From Druceiella hillmani (lineage: Eukaryota; Arthropoda; Insecta; Lepidoptera; Hepialidae), in the NCBI GenBank assembly GCA_039881145.1, contig JAYKKI010000139.1:1116001-1180000 (forward strand): DNA of 64,000 nt. Direction: 5' to 3'. Positions 50,105-61,534 of the stretch are shown one piece after another (the stretch's first letter is position 1; each line of letters begins with the position of its first letter). Below the pieces are notes generated by a model. It ran no database searches and was not told where the DNA came from. It saw only the letters and a list, made by a program, of their open reading frames with translations. The position numbers and the translations under genes were made by a program.

Positions 50105-50320
50105 CACGAGACATCCACTTATACTTATGCGTAGATACATATTTAAGGGTAGGTACACAATGTTTCGATAAACTATTTACAAATATTAATATTAGCTTCC
50201 ATTCCATTTAAACGTGTTCCCTAGCATATCTTTAACAAGCGTAAAATATTACGAATATCTCAGGAAATATGTAGTTTAGAATCATTGCTATAGTTTCCCA
50301 ATAAAGTCTGATTAAACTTC
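50105..50320 (+). repeat. Dispersed repeat R2, copy 2
   Basis: ATATTTAAGGGTAGGTACAC, AAACTATTTACAAATATTAA and TAGAATCATTGCTATAGTTT match 40890-41120 in order and spacing. Confidence 0.5.
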
Positions 50321-50694
50321 AAAACTTATTTTCAAAAATTTTAGCTTTAGCAAATTTCAAAGATAAGGAGGGTGACATATTGTGTTAATAAAATCTTAAT
50401 TGTTGGCTTTAACGATTTGGAAAATAGAGGGGAAAGCAACATATTGTATTTAGTAAAGTCTCCATAACCATTTACGTAAAACGTAGTAAAAATATTTTTT
50501 TATTTTTTATAAATAATTTTCAAATATTAATCCGTGCGATTCAAAAAAATTCAAAATTTACTTAATTTTTAAAATTTGTTTGTCAACGTTATTAAGTTTT
50601 GTCTATTGAGATATTTACTTTGTTACTATATCAAATTGCAAGTTTCTGTATCAAAGGTTTTTAATTATTCAATGGCCAAAGTGAACAGATGTAT
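50321..50694. other. Stretch with a weak internal repeat
   Basis: GACATATTGTGTTAATAAA near 50373 and AACATATTGTATTTAGTAAA near 50437 look like two diverged copies of one segment. No gene was recognised. Confidence 0.4.
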
Positions 50695-53157
50695 TTAACC
50701 CTTAACCACCTAGCGTCGGCCATAGTGACTCCAGACGATATATTTTTACAAATATTTCCGTTATTACGCGGGCCACGTGCCTGTGACTCTATGTACATTT
50801 TCCCCTCCCTCTCCAGATTGCGCCCTGTGCTCGACCAAGCGATACGTGCGTACAGTAAAAAAATACAGGTAAACATATTTCGCATGCGGTCATGGTGACC
50901 GACGTTAGGTTGTTACGTTACTTTTAGTGTTAACATTGTCTTGTTGTTTTTTAGGTTTATCATGTCTGAACGTGATTGAAATATCAGTAGATGGTTAGAA
51001 TAGTGTAACTCATATTCGGAGGATCAAAGGGACGTGCCGGAATTACCAAATGAAGACTGCAGTGACGTAGAATATGTACCATTAGACCACGTAATTGATG
51101 GTGAGTGTCAATCGGACTCTGAAATCGATGTTGACGAGTTAAATGAAGATGACGATAAAGATGATCTGCCAGTTGATGATGCATCTTCCGATGATGAAGT
51201 TCCATTGACAAGATACCGAAAGTATTTCGGAAAAAATCGGTTCCGTTGGTCATCTCAACCTCCGGTTTCGCGATCAAGCACTTTGCAACACAACATCGTT
51301 CAACAACCTCCAAGATTGAAAAGGAATTTCAGAGATGTTTTGAACAGAAATACAACATCATCCGATTTATGGCAGATATGTTGATTTATACTGCTGATAT
51401 GTTAGAAGAAATCGTAAAGCATACTAACGAAAAAATTAGAAAGATAAGACCTAACTATAAAAACCAGACATGTGTTCAAGACCTCGACGTAATGGAGCTA
51501 AAGTATTTTGTCGGTATGTTGTACTATACAGCAATTTTCAAAGAGAACCACACACATTACACATGTTGGTACAGGCACAGGAAGAGAGATTTATCGTTGT
51601 ATAATGAGCAAGAACAGGTTCGAAATATTGCTGAATTGCCTTCGTTTTGATGATGCGAGCACCAGAGATCAACGCCGTAGCACTGATAAAGCTACACCTA
51701 TATCTCAGCTGTTTGATAAGCTGATACAAAACGGCAAAGAAGTTTTTCAATAGGCAGTTACGCTTGTATTGATGAGATGTTGGTTGCTTTCCGTGGGAGG
51801 TGCAGCTTCAAAATGTACATGCCGAAAAAACCCAACAAATATGGGTTAAAAGTTATGTGCATGACTGACGCCAAAAACGGATACTTTGTGGATGGCTGTC
51901 TATACTTGGGAAAAGACTCAGATAGCCAAGGCTTGCCCGTTGAATGCCAAAGACTGAACAAACCCACGCAAGCAGTTTTGAGATTGTTTGCGTCGATTGA
52001 AGTAACCCACAGAAATGTTACGACTGATAACTGGTTTGCTTCTGTGGAGCTAATGGACATTCTTAAGCAAAAACAGCTGACACTTGTGGGTACCCTTAAA
52101 AAAATAAAAGGGAAGTACCTCCTCAATTTCTGCCTGTCCGTCATCGGGACGTTGGCTCTTCAATTTTTGAATTCACGGCAGTTGCAACATTGTTATCTTT
52201 TGTACCAAAGCAAAACAAATCCGTGCTTGTTCTCTCCAGCATGCATCACTCACCAACCATCGATCCACAAAAGCAAAAGCCAGAAATTATAACTTTTTAT
52301 AATAGCACCAAAGGTGGCGTTTATACATTAGATCAGAAACGTGCCATTTACTCAACTTCACGAAGCACACAGCGCTGGCCAATTGTTGTCTTCTACAGAA
52401 TGCTGGATGTATCTGCATCAAATGCATACATCATCAGCAGCATGAATAAATCTCAGAGAAAGATGCCCACACTGAATTTCATGAAACGACTGGCTTAAGA
52501 TCTTATCAAACTCCATTTAAGACGTCGAGCGAACCAGTTTGTATTGCAAAGGGAACTTTAGAGCGCTATTCGCCGGGTTCTCAAAATAGAAGAAGAACCC
52601 AGAACATCTTTGGCAGACAGCTCTGACAAATTAGAAACTCGTAAAACTTGCTCAACGTGTGACCCAAAAAAAAACGTAAAACATTTCATTTCAGTGCAAA
52701 AGTCCAATTTGCGTTGAATGTTCTCAAAAAATGTGTGTTGGCTGCCGCGAGAAATTGTGAATGTTAGGGGGCTGTAATTTTATAATGATCGTGATTTAAT
52801 TGTGCCAATGACAGTTTTATATAGGAGGTTATATATTTTTGTCTTACTAAATATAATTAAAAATAAGTAGTCTCATTGATTGTTATTGCTTAGATCTCAC
52901 ATTAATTAGAAAACCTATAATTTGTTAAAATATTTGTAAGTCAACTTTTATTAATAGTAATAAGAAGTAAGAAGTGTTAATTTGAAGAGTTTATTGAAAC
53001 AATTTAAAATAAAAACAACTGAAGAAAATGATGTAGTTTACATTTTTGCCAATTTATTTTTTATAACCTTCATAATAGTACTTATATGCAACCCGTCACC
53101 ATGATCGACGTTAGGTGGATGTGTTACTAGAATACACGTTAGGTGACTAAGGGTTAA
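50695..53157 (+). mobile_element. Full-length piggyBac element with TTAA flanks
   Basis: TTAA at 50695-50698 and 53154-53157 flank a 2455-base element. The ends read CCCTTAACCACCTAGCG and, inward from the right, CCCTTAGTCACCTAACG, agreeing at 14 of 17 positions. TTAA target duplication and this length are typical of piggyBac. A CGACGTTAGGT motif related to the terminal repeats recurs inside, near 50899 (inverted relative to the left end) and near 53106. This matches the extra subterminal repeats of the superfamily. A pyrimidine-rich TTTTTTAG just before the transposase start at 50962 could be a splice acceptor. Confidence 0.96.
50962..52760 (+). pseudogene. piggyBac transposase, stops and frameshifts, one catalytic Asp replaced
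   Basis: The frame starts MSERD at 50962, with stops at 50977-50979 and 51001-51003, then an acidic N-terminal region. Frames change near 51350, 51560, 51735 and 52100. Diagnostic motifs follow in order: EEIVKHTNEKI; GREIYRCIMSKNRFEILL; IDEMLVAFRGRCSF with the first catalytic Asp; HRNVTTDNWFASVEL with the second; KGGVYTLDQ, where the family has G-V-D-T-L-D-Q and the first of the two aspartates is Tyr (GAT to TAT). The end holds a cysteine-rich finger (CSTC, then CVEC and CVGC) and a TGA at 52758-52760, after one more frameshift near 52690. In the family the enzyme excises and inserts at TTAA without footprints. This copy is inactive. Confidence 0.95.
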
Positions 53158-54608
53158 AATAACTCATCTTAATTAAGGTAAAATTTATAAAAAAAATTAA
53201 ATCACTACTGGGTACACGCTATATGAAATGAAACATATTTCTTATAAACAACTAAATTTAACTTCCAAACCTATTCTTTTATCGAGCAAAAAACAATTTT
53301 CAATGTTTCAAATATTATAAGTCTAATATTCTATGTACACTAATTTTATAAAACTGGCTTTCCATTGATCACACTATGAAGCCCGAAAGTTCCCGGATTA
53401 CTGCAAAATGCACTATGAAATTCTTTTTCATGGTGTTTTGGTCTATGATCTTAAGTCGTTTTTGCCTCTTACGAGTGTATTGTCATTTCTTATCCGACTT
53501 TTGATCCTGTTTCTAATAGCAATGTATTTTTTTCACGTTTGATTTCGCCTCAAAGATTGTTTGAAAAAGATTTTTCAAAAACCGTTTGACATAAGAACTT
53601 AAAATTAGGTGTTTAATATTGTAAAAGCATGTTAGCTCGCACTTATTTGAATACCTAACTTTCACAAATATAAACTAGAGAGTTTTTAAGATATAAACCT
53701 ATAAAAAATAGCGTTAGGATCACCTTCAGGTATATTCTGGCAACAGTTTCCATCGTTCATTACTATTTAATGGTTTTAACTACAGCCCTGATTTTTTTTT
53801 ACTTTTATTTAATAAGTTATAGTATACGCTTATCAACATTACCCAAATCATAGATTTAAAAAAAAACATAAAATTTGCCCAGAAATGAGACCGATAAAAG
53901 TTTGTACCATTATAATCAAAGTAAGGTAAACATATGTTTGTCTCAGACATATATTAAGTTAACATAGTCTACAGAACAGTTAAATATTGAACTGTTCCTT
54001 TATTATGCCAAATTAATCTCGTCTGTTTTAATACAGAAAACCATAAACCTCTTTAGCATGTACCGTACCTTTGAACTTATTGACTGGCAATCGATCGAAC
54101 AAATTACACGCACAAACTCACACAGCTACAAATTATCTGGTTGCAAATCTCTCTATGATGCCCTTGCTTAGGTATTTCTTTGAAAACACGATCGATACGG
54201 AAAGCGAATTTAGGGAAACTTATTTCTCTCGTCTCAATCCATGATTCAGCTAGTTTTTCTTTTCAACTGTTGTTTTACTAAGAATTTCAAGAATATACGG
54301 AAATTGTAAACGCTCCTTATTTCTTGCTCAAGCTAGTTTATACTTAACAGTTTGATCTGATTCTTCAAACTAAAGAAGAAATATTTTAGTCTATATTATA
54401 TATTTTAGCGATAGAAGTAATTATGACTTGAATAATTTTACAAGTAAATTAGCTTTCAATATAAATTTTTGAAAAGAGGAGAATTTTCTCTAAAAATGAG
54501 AACGTTTTTAAAACAAAATTATTATAATTGGAATTTAAAAAATAACATGCCTCTCCATCTGTTAGTTGACAAGTTTTATCTTAACCGAGGGTGACAGTTC
54601 TTTTTTTT
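53158..54608. other. AT-rich stretch, no gene recognised
   Basis: No open frame over 60 codons was seen. A patch at 54050-54240 is slightly GC-richer, with no motif. Confidence 0.5.
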
Positions 54609-54654
54609 GAAAATTAAACTATTTTACAGTTGTTTGTAAAATAGTTTAATTTTC
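54609..54654. repeat. Perfect hairpin, 20-bp stem
   Basis: Arms 54609-54628 and 54635-54654 are exact reverse complements around a GTTGTT loop. It is the longest simple hairpin I found in the window. Confidence 0.97.
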
Positions 54655-55179
54655 TACAAAAACTAGCTTTTCTATGCTCGGCAACGGTCCTCGGTTCTTT
54701 TTATGCAAAATTTTCCTTTCCCTTCTCTTAATTTATATTTTATTTTATCTTTCACTTATTTATCTAATCAACAATAAAAAACCCTAAGTGAGCACTTTTG
54801 GTTTTACAAAAGTTTTACATTCTTACCTTGAATATGTTGAATAAACCTTGGAACTCATTAGCAGATCCAAAAATATATGTTTTCTTGGTTAACATTTATA
54901 TTCTGAAAACTTATTTGCCCTCCTTATTCTTAAATATATTACTGTCCCTTTAGAAGAATTATTTATTTTACTAGTCTTTTCACTATCTTTTTCCTCGATT
55001 TCTCAACGTCAGAAAACACTATTAAATTAAATTTTATTATCTATTTAAAAAGGTAGAAATAAGTCTATGCGAGTATTACCGTTGAACGCAAATGGAAAGC
55101 CAGCTTAATAGACACATAGAAAATATAAATACACCCTGCTTTTCGAAAAAAGTTTTTCTCCAAGAGCAATATTATTAAA
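54655..55179. other. AT-rich stretch, nothing recognised
   Basis: No coding or repeat signal was seen. Confidence 0.5.
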
Positions 55180-55375
55180 CTGCGTCCAGAAAAACAACCT
55201 CTACATAATTAAGACTTATCGTTCGCTGTCCCAAACTCGAGCTAACAATCTCATTAAAAGTAAGACGTGCCTCGCCCCTGATGACATTTCCATTTGTTGC
55301 TTCATCGATACTTTCCAGCTTGGCGTAAGCGGATTTTCAGGTTTAATTTCATGACAATCGTGAAGTTTGAGTTAG
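55180..55375 (-). repeat. Coding-like segment, inverted partner of 12050-12303
   Basis: Read on the minus strand, the frame gives ENPLTPSWKVSMKQQ and LLLMRLLARVWDSER, then TAA, with GC content well above the neighbours. AATCCGCTTACG, GAAGCA, AGATTGTTAG and TTTGGG occur in the same order as in the 12.1-kb copy. Where that copy has a GTAAGT donor, this one has GATAAGT, so splicing would be lost if the donor is real. The product is not recognised. Confidence 0.35.
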
Positions 55376-56254
55376 TTTTGTGGTTATATTTGTTTTGAGC
55401 TGGGTTTAATAAGTTAGGCTGGACAAAAGAGTATTTTAATTCTTCTGGCGAAATTTAAATATTTTTTTTTGTTAGTTGGCAATAAGTAATCCATAATTTT
55501 GAAACTCATACTACATTCAATTCTCGAAATAAACAAAAATAATTCCAAATTATTTAACAAAGACATTCTAAAGTAAATGCTTTTGTATTGCTTTGTTATG
55601 ATGTTATCACGAATTTAAAATACTACCAAATGCTTGGCAGACTGCACTCAGTGTATGGTTCTGTAGTCAGTACGGCTATATACGTACCTATATATTTACT
55701 TAAGACTTTGAAGACGCTTATACAGGACGAAGACAACTATCGAAAAAATTATGTTTTCCCATTTCATAAGGATAATTTGAGAAAAAGTCGAGGTAATGAC
55801 CGAAACCTTAAGTACTGGGGACTGAATCTAAATAAAAAATACACCTATTATTTTACTCTATTTCAAAGCTACGTGCACAATTAACGTAAAGTGTGATACA
55901 CTGTCCTCTTTATGTTAAATTATACAAAAAAAAAATTTAAAAAAAAAGTTGTTTAAATTAATTTACACGGAGTCTGCATGACTCTTTACACACCCTACAG
56001 TATTATATGTATTATTCTTAAACTAGTAGATCTGACTCAGCTGTGTTGGGTGGGTTCTATTAGTAATAAAAATATCTAATAAATTTTATTCTTCATAACT
56101 TACAATGTTTAATTTAGAAAAATAAAATTAAATTCCAGTAGCAGTTTTTTTCGCTCTATGAAAGCCCATACTCAATTTCTAGAGAAAGAGGAAAGAATTT
56201 TGATGGTGATATAGATATATTCATGGTAATATGTTGTACTAAGAGAGATACATT
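55376..56254. other. Stretch with one unassigned open frame
   Basis: The plus frame 55588-55884 (98 codons, ATG) has a mixed composition including a KDNLRKSRGNDRNLK basic patch but no motif I recognise. It might be a chance frame or a scrap of an element just before the LINE relic. Confidence 0.4.
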
Positions 56255-56815
56255 TACATTGGAGGAACTCTAAAAGTGGGAAGAGATAACGTACAGTTGA
56301 AAGTAAAAAGAGTACTCAGCTGGACTGTTTAGAATTGGGAAAATTGCATCAGGTCTTCGCGTCGCATGCCTCATCAAAGTCTCCGATCAGTTAATCCTAC
56401 CTGTAATTACTTACGGAGCCAAAACTTTAATACTGAGAGAATCTAAAAGATTCTAAGTAAGTTATGGGACGAGTTATGCTCATCGCTTCTCTAAACGGTC
56501 AAATCCGAAATCAGACAATTCTTTAAAGAGCTAAAGTCACCCACATAGCTCAAAAAATAAACAGCCCGAAACTGAAATAGGCTGGTTACAATTGTCGAAG
56601 AACTAACAGCAGATGAAGTAAAGAGTTCTGATGTGGAGGCCATGTTAGGCAAACGTTGCGTAGGAATTCTTCCGGCTAGTTGGAGTGACGATTTGTGCAA
56701 GTTGCCTAGCTGGTAATTATTGCATGAGAAGAGCGAAAGACCGGGCTAAATGACACATATTGGGAAAGGCAAATGTTCAGTAGTCGATAGACGCGGGCTC
56801 TTGGTTTTGATGAAT
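56255..56815 (+). pseudogene. RTE-like LINE, C-terminal part of reverse transcriptase and tail
   Basis: Frames read YIGGTLKVGRDN (56257), then FRIGKIASGLRV and DQLILPVITYGAKTLILRES (56328-56445). After several shifts come KSSDVEAMLGKRCVGILPAS with W-S-D-D (56622-56690), and HEKSERPG with GKGKCSVVDRRG. These follow the order of RTE-clade proteins: Y-L-G, F-x-K-L, C-L-K-x-K-V-F-x-Q-C-x-L-P-V-x-T-Y-G-A-E-T, and a late W-R-P-R-x-G-K-R-S-V-G-R-P-P-x-R-W-x-D-D. The catalytic Y-A-D-D box is missing, so the copy is 5' truncated. Several stops and shifts show age. Confidence 0.75.
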
Positions 56816-57493
56816 ATTATACAAGTTACCCAACCCAGTATGGCTCGGGTAAAAAAGGAAAAACAAATGAATATTTCTTTAAGCGTATATTACAATAGAT
56901 ATACCTTTTCTATTTTTTGTAGAAAATATTCTAAAAATGAAGAAAAATATGCAGAACAAATGAGAGCAAAAAATCTTACAAGAGATTTATAGTGCAACTT
57001 GCAAAAAGAAGTTAGGGAGAGAATTAATAAAAGATATTTACAATCTCTACGATCTTCCTTCAATTGTTTTGGACATCAAGACCCCCTTGTCTTGTAAATG
57101 ATAATATACAACAAATGGAAGAACACGGTACAGTGCGAACACGAGTACCTAACAACGTATTTAACCACAAAGGACCAAGAGTGCTTTTGCTCGTTGATGT
57201 AATGCAAGCTTAGTATCTAATATTATACTGATAACGTCGTGGGATAATTGGAGACTAAAAATGGTGGATAAGGCCCAAATGCGTGACTTCCAAGCTCCTA
57301 ACCCAAGGATAAATTTTTATTCTGCGAGAAAACGTATTCCATGTTAATTTATAGTAAAGCAAAAATTGTAGATACTCAGTAATAGTAACTGAGGAATAAA
57401 AATTAAAATAATAAACAAACAAAAAAAAACTCTTTTTGGCATTTATAATATTACGATAATTATTGTACGAAGAGCCGGCCTTTATTATTTCAC
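56816..57493. other. Stretch without a recognised gene
   Basis: The last part of the plus frame 56750-56992 has no motif beyond the LINE tail. The minus frame 57255-57581 runs through low-complexity sequence and the hairpin. Confidence 0.45.
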
Positions 57494-57525
57494 TTTTGTC
57501 TCTTTTAAATATAAAAGAGACAAAA
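57494..57525. repeat. Perfect hairpin, 14-bp stem
   Basis: Arms 57494-57507 and 57512-57525 around a 4-base loop. A partial second copy of TCTCTTTTAAATNTAAAAGA follows at 57527-57546. Confidence 0.95.
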
Positions 57526-57546
57526 TCTCTTTTAAATGTAAAAGAA

Positions 57547-60159
57547 AAAAATATAATAATACTTTTTTTCGTTCCTTCCATTCACTAAAATCTGCATATA
57601 AATACGGGAAGAGAAAACTTTGTACCCCTTTTTAAGCATATCGTGTGGAAGGAGGAGTATAAGATTCGGCATAGTTAAAGTTTATATGGAGAAGGAGTGC
57701 AAAACGCTAAAATTTACATAACGTTCAACCTTAAAAATGTAAAGAATTACGATCGAATTTCGACCACTGGCCATTACTAGCTATAATAAATTGACATATT
57801 TACTGTTAACCATATCTACCAAATGTCCATTAGTCGACATCCAACTACTAGTCGATAATGATCACTAGTCGACGGGCGACCTGATTTAAATTGTTCTTCC
57901 AATTTGTACGTTTTAACCCATGTCATTTAACTTTCGCAGATTAATACCATCACTCGTGAGACGACTTTAATCTTCACTAAGACAAAGGCCTTTATTTCCT
58001 ATAGTTTTATGCAATAAGCACCCATAATCCTGAAATGATGTTAGAAATAGAAACTTTTAAAATATAAAATTTTCTTTATTAGAAACATCCTGGTGCCCGG
58101 TCATTACATCCATGAATCTAATTGTTCTCGGATAATATTTATTATGATACTCATTTTTGCTACGTATTTTCTCTACAACCAAGGAAAAAGAATAATATAA
58201 ATGCGGAATCCATTAATTTAGAAATAAAAATAACAAAATATATTATCAAATACAAAAAAATCCGACTCCAAAAAAACAACACAAAAATTTCAAATTTGAT
58301 TAACGCCGTCAAAGATTCATTGAGCATTTGATTTGACTATATACAAAACCCAATAATCAAATGTCTGTTTAATACGATCTATTGCGTCAAAAAATATTTA
58401 CTGCGTTAGTAAAATTTGCTACTTTCTTTTCGTTTTTCTGCGTAGTCGGTTGTTTGTTATTTAAAAATTTCAGCAATTGCATATGTATATTTTTTAAAAC
58501 TTACTGACAAGTTAGGAATTTTTTTTTAATTTTTCATTTATGTTTGAACAAACTTTTAAAACCAACGAAATAATTGACACTAACACCAAATTTTTGACTG
58601 GTATATATTTTTATATATTCATCAAGTATATTAAAAACTATACAAAGGTTTTCAAGAAGGTTTGTAAGATGGGCTATCGTATCAAACATAAAGCATTCAC
58701 ACAATAAAATATGATCTCTCTGGAATATTATGATAAGTGAAACGAAGAAGATTTAAATCAGTCCTTTAAATTACACGATAATATTCATCCCGGGAAATCA
58801 ATAATCAATTTATCAATTCGCAATCGGATATAGCTAATTCCTTTAAGGAATTGTCACTGATATACGTATTATCATTACTATTATCATTGCGCATTAAACT
58901 TGGTACCAGATGACGCAGCCCAATTACTGTATTGTTGTACACTGTTTATTACACCTATTATATTTGCCAATGAATTTTAAAAAATAGACAGAAAACATAA
59001 AAAATATGTCTTTTCAGCCACGTTACGTACAACGTATAAATCGTTTATCAATAATTGAAATGGAATGGTATAATTGAAAACATTTTCTTTTCTAGGAGTT
59101 ACGAATAAAAGTATTGAATGTATTAAGAAATTTTTAACAATTTGGTATATTCCTAATATAACAAATGTCGGATTATCAATCGCATGACATCACCTTGCGG
59201 AGAATCCCTGCAAGTGGTCTAGACTGCGCGTCGTCCTTTTACAAATTAAATAAGACTTCATGAAAATAACTAAAGATGAATATTTATAATTGCTAGGAAG
59301 AAAATTCAACTAATGAACAATACAAATTTTTTCCAAAGTCTACGACGAGTGTTTACTCAGCACTCACTATTTCTTTTATTTTTTTCAAGTAGGTGGCTCC
59401 TATTTATTAAAGATGAATTGCGTATACTTACTTTATTTAGATACAATCACCTGTTAGACTCCAAGACAAAACATCAGTATCTATTAGCCATAACGCATAT
59501 GGTAAACAGTACTTTCTGGAATAAGAAATAGTACCATTTGGACAACAATTAACAAGTTTATGAAGAGCTTTAATTTGGAAAGAAATAAAAAGCTTGCAGT
59601 TCAAAGCAAGCAAGCGTTCAGCAATGAATTTTAACTGAGCCAGCACTACTATTTAGTGCGGACAAATAAAGAGTAGCGTGAAGGCTTTTTTATCAACTTA
59701 ATGAACATATTAAATACAGGTGTTTCAAAATAATACTGTCTCCCATAGCCATCGAGGTTTCTGATATTATAGTAAGGTGTAACTTAAGAAAGAAACATTT
59801 AAATATATTCCATTAAAATATTTCAGTACTAGTATTGCGACCCAAAGTTATAATTTAGCAGCAAATATTCAGGTGATTGATGAGCCACCATTCGGTTTTA
59901 AGGATGTACCGATCTCTATATATAATTCATAAACGGAATTATTTATAATACACGTGGGATTTTGGTACATCCACAATGCGGGTCTTCGGTGTCGATTGTG
60001 TTAATTCATCGAATGTCAGATTCAATACGAAATTGACGTTTCATTGAAACGTGAAATCAATTCGACTTTTGAATTGATATATCCATAGAATATTATTACA
60101 TATCCGTAGATAAACCATATATTAATTTCCTATTCCATTTTTTACGGTTTTTCATCAAT
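57547..60159. other. AT-rich stretch, no gene recognised
   Basis: Frames 58122-58331, 59313-59531 plus and 59437-59646 minus have no motif. A patch at 59165-59245 is slightly GC-richer. Confidence 0.5.
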
Positions 60160-60310
60160 ATATTTAGAACTGACTGAAGCAAAATTTTAAAATAGTAAAA
60201 TGGCTGTGATATACTGACTGACAGATAAGGAAATGGACGGACGGTGAGTGTCTTATAAAGTACTATTTTTTTGCCTTTTGTCGTACACAACCTTAAAACA
60301 TTTAAAAAAT
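60160..60310 (+). repeat. ACGG-type dispersed repeat
   Basis: GACTGACAGATAAGG, GGACGGACGGTGAGTG, TCTTATAAAGTACTATTTTT, CCTTTTGTCGTACACAACC and TTAAAA follow the order of the common insect repeat (acagacggacg, tctataagggttccgttttt, ctttggtacggaaccctaaaa). The 89-codon minus frame 60096-60365 overlaps it and is probably spurious. Confidence 0.55.
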
Positions 60311-60948
60311 TTGATACAAGCAAAGATGAACTCGGAACTCGCAGATCCCTTTGAACAACGACCATCTGTGTGGATTCAGTTTTAATTCTAAGATAGATTA
60401 GTTTAGTTATTCGTATTAAAATACAAAATTACCAGTTTTTGACGTCTTTTAAATCGATATTGGATATATGAAGGCAATTCCTCCCAGTGGAGTGTTAATT
60501 TCAACAGAGTAATCTAAAATTTTAACAATTCTGCTTAAAATATATAGCGCCGCCAATTTGGTCTTAATATCTATATACAAGTGTGCCAAGTTTCAAAACT
60601 ATCATATCTATTTCGTCCAGATGACCATAAATGCTTAAATATTTTAAAGTACTTGTTTGGCACGGAAATACAATTCACGTTCATTGGTTTTTGGAGTTTT
60701 TTATAAATTTACCAAATTTCTGGTTTGTGTTCACATATTTTCATTGCAAAGGCTAAGGATTATTGCTACTGAATATAGCGTATGCCTTGAGTGTCAAATG
60801 GTGACTTATCAGTGTTTAAGGCCAAGTAACGGTACAAAATCACAAATAAATTTATTGTAAAAATAAACAATATTTGTGATTGCAAACTCATTGTGCTTTT
60901 TCACTGTGGTTTTTTTATTTTATTAATTTTTACTAATTTACCTTAAGT
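60311..60948. other. Stretch with another possible repeat scrap
   Basis: GTGTGCCAAGTTTCAAAACT near 60581 resembles the tgccaaatttcatgaaaat part of the same repeat type. The plus frame 60657-60860 has no known motif. Confidence 0.4.
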
Positions 60949-61018
60949 ACACCAACAAACCGCTGCCTATATTCATCTGATTTACACCAACAAACCGCTG
61001 CATACATTCATCTGCTTT
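60949..61018. repeat. 35-bp tandem duplication
   Basis: ACACCAACAAACCGCTGC starts both 60949-60983 and 60984-61018. Only three or so positions differ over the unit. Confidence 0.93.
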
Positions 61019-61501
61019 ATTTCAACTTAATAATTTTGTATACATTCAAAATTTCATTAAAGTTGTATAACTCAAAATAATGTTAAGAAGATGGGGAAGT
61101 ATAATTCGTGATTTAGAAGCCTAATATTTCGGAAAAGTGGCTAAAAATTAAAAATGGTAAATGGAATTTAAACTTCCTTATAGGAGAGATTGCTAACGAA
61201 ACACTAGAAAATATGTTAAATTAAGGTTTCCTCTTCGCGGGGAGGAATCTTGAAAATAAAAAAAATCCTCTTTGTGCTCTAGACTACAACAAGGGAAATA
61301 AGTGAAAAATTCTAATTTAAAATATTTATGTAATTACATTGATAATATATGGTGGATATTATTTTGGCGAATCAGAAACAATGCGATATTATTGTTTTAA
61401 AGTACAATAACATATCCTTGTTATATTTCACTTATTTCAAATAAAATAATAAACACTAATATCATGCACTTGATTTGTTCCACTTACTATACATAATAAC
61501 A
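61019..61501. other. AT-rich stretch, nothing recognised
   Basis: No coding or repeat signal was seen. Confidence 0.5.
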
Positions 61502-61534
61502 CGCGTGCGTGTGTGCGTGTGTGCATGCGTGCGT
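61502..61534. repeat. (CG/TG)n microsatellite
   Basis: An alternating purine-pyrimidine run rich in GTGTGCGTG. Confidence 0.93.

Noticed and set aside
60096..60365. 89-codon minus-strand frame
   Set aside because: It overlaps the ACGG-type repeat and has no known motif.
22563..61165. TAAAAATTAAAAATGGTAAATG shared between about 22.57 and 61.14 kb
   Set aside because: A low-complexity match with no flanking similarity.
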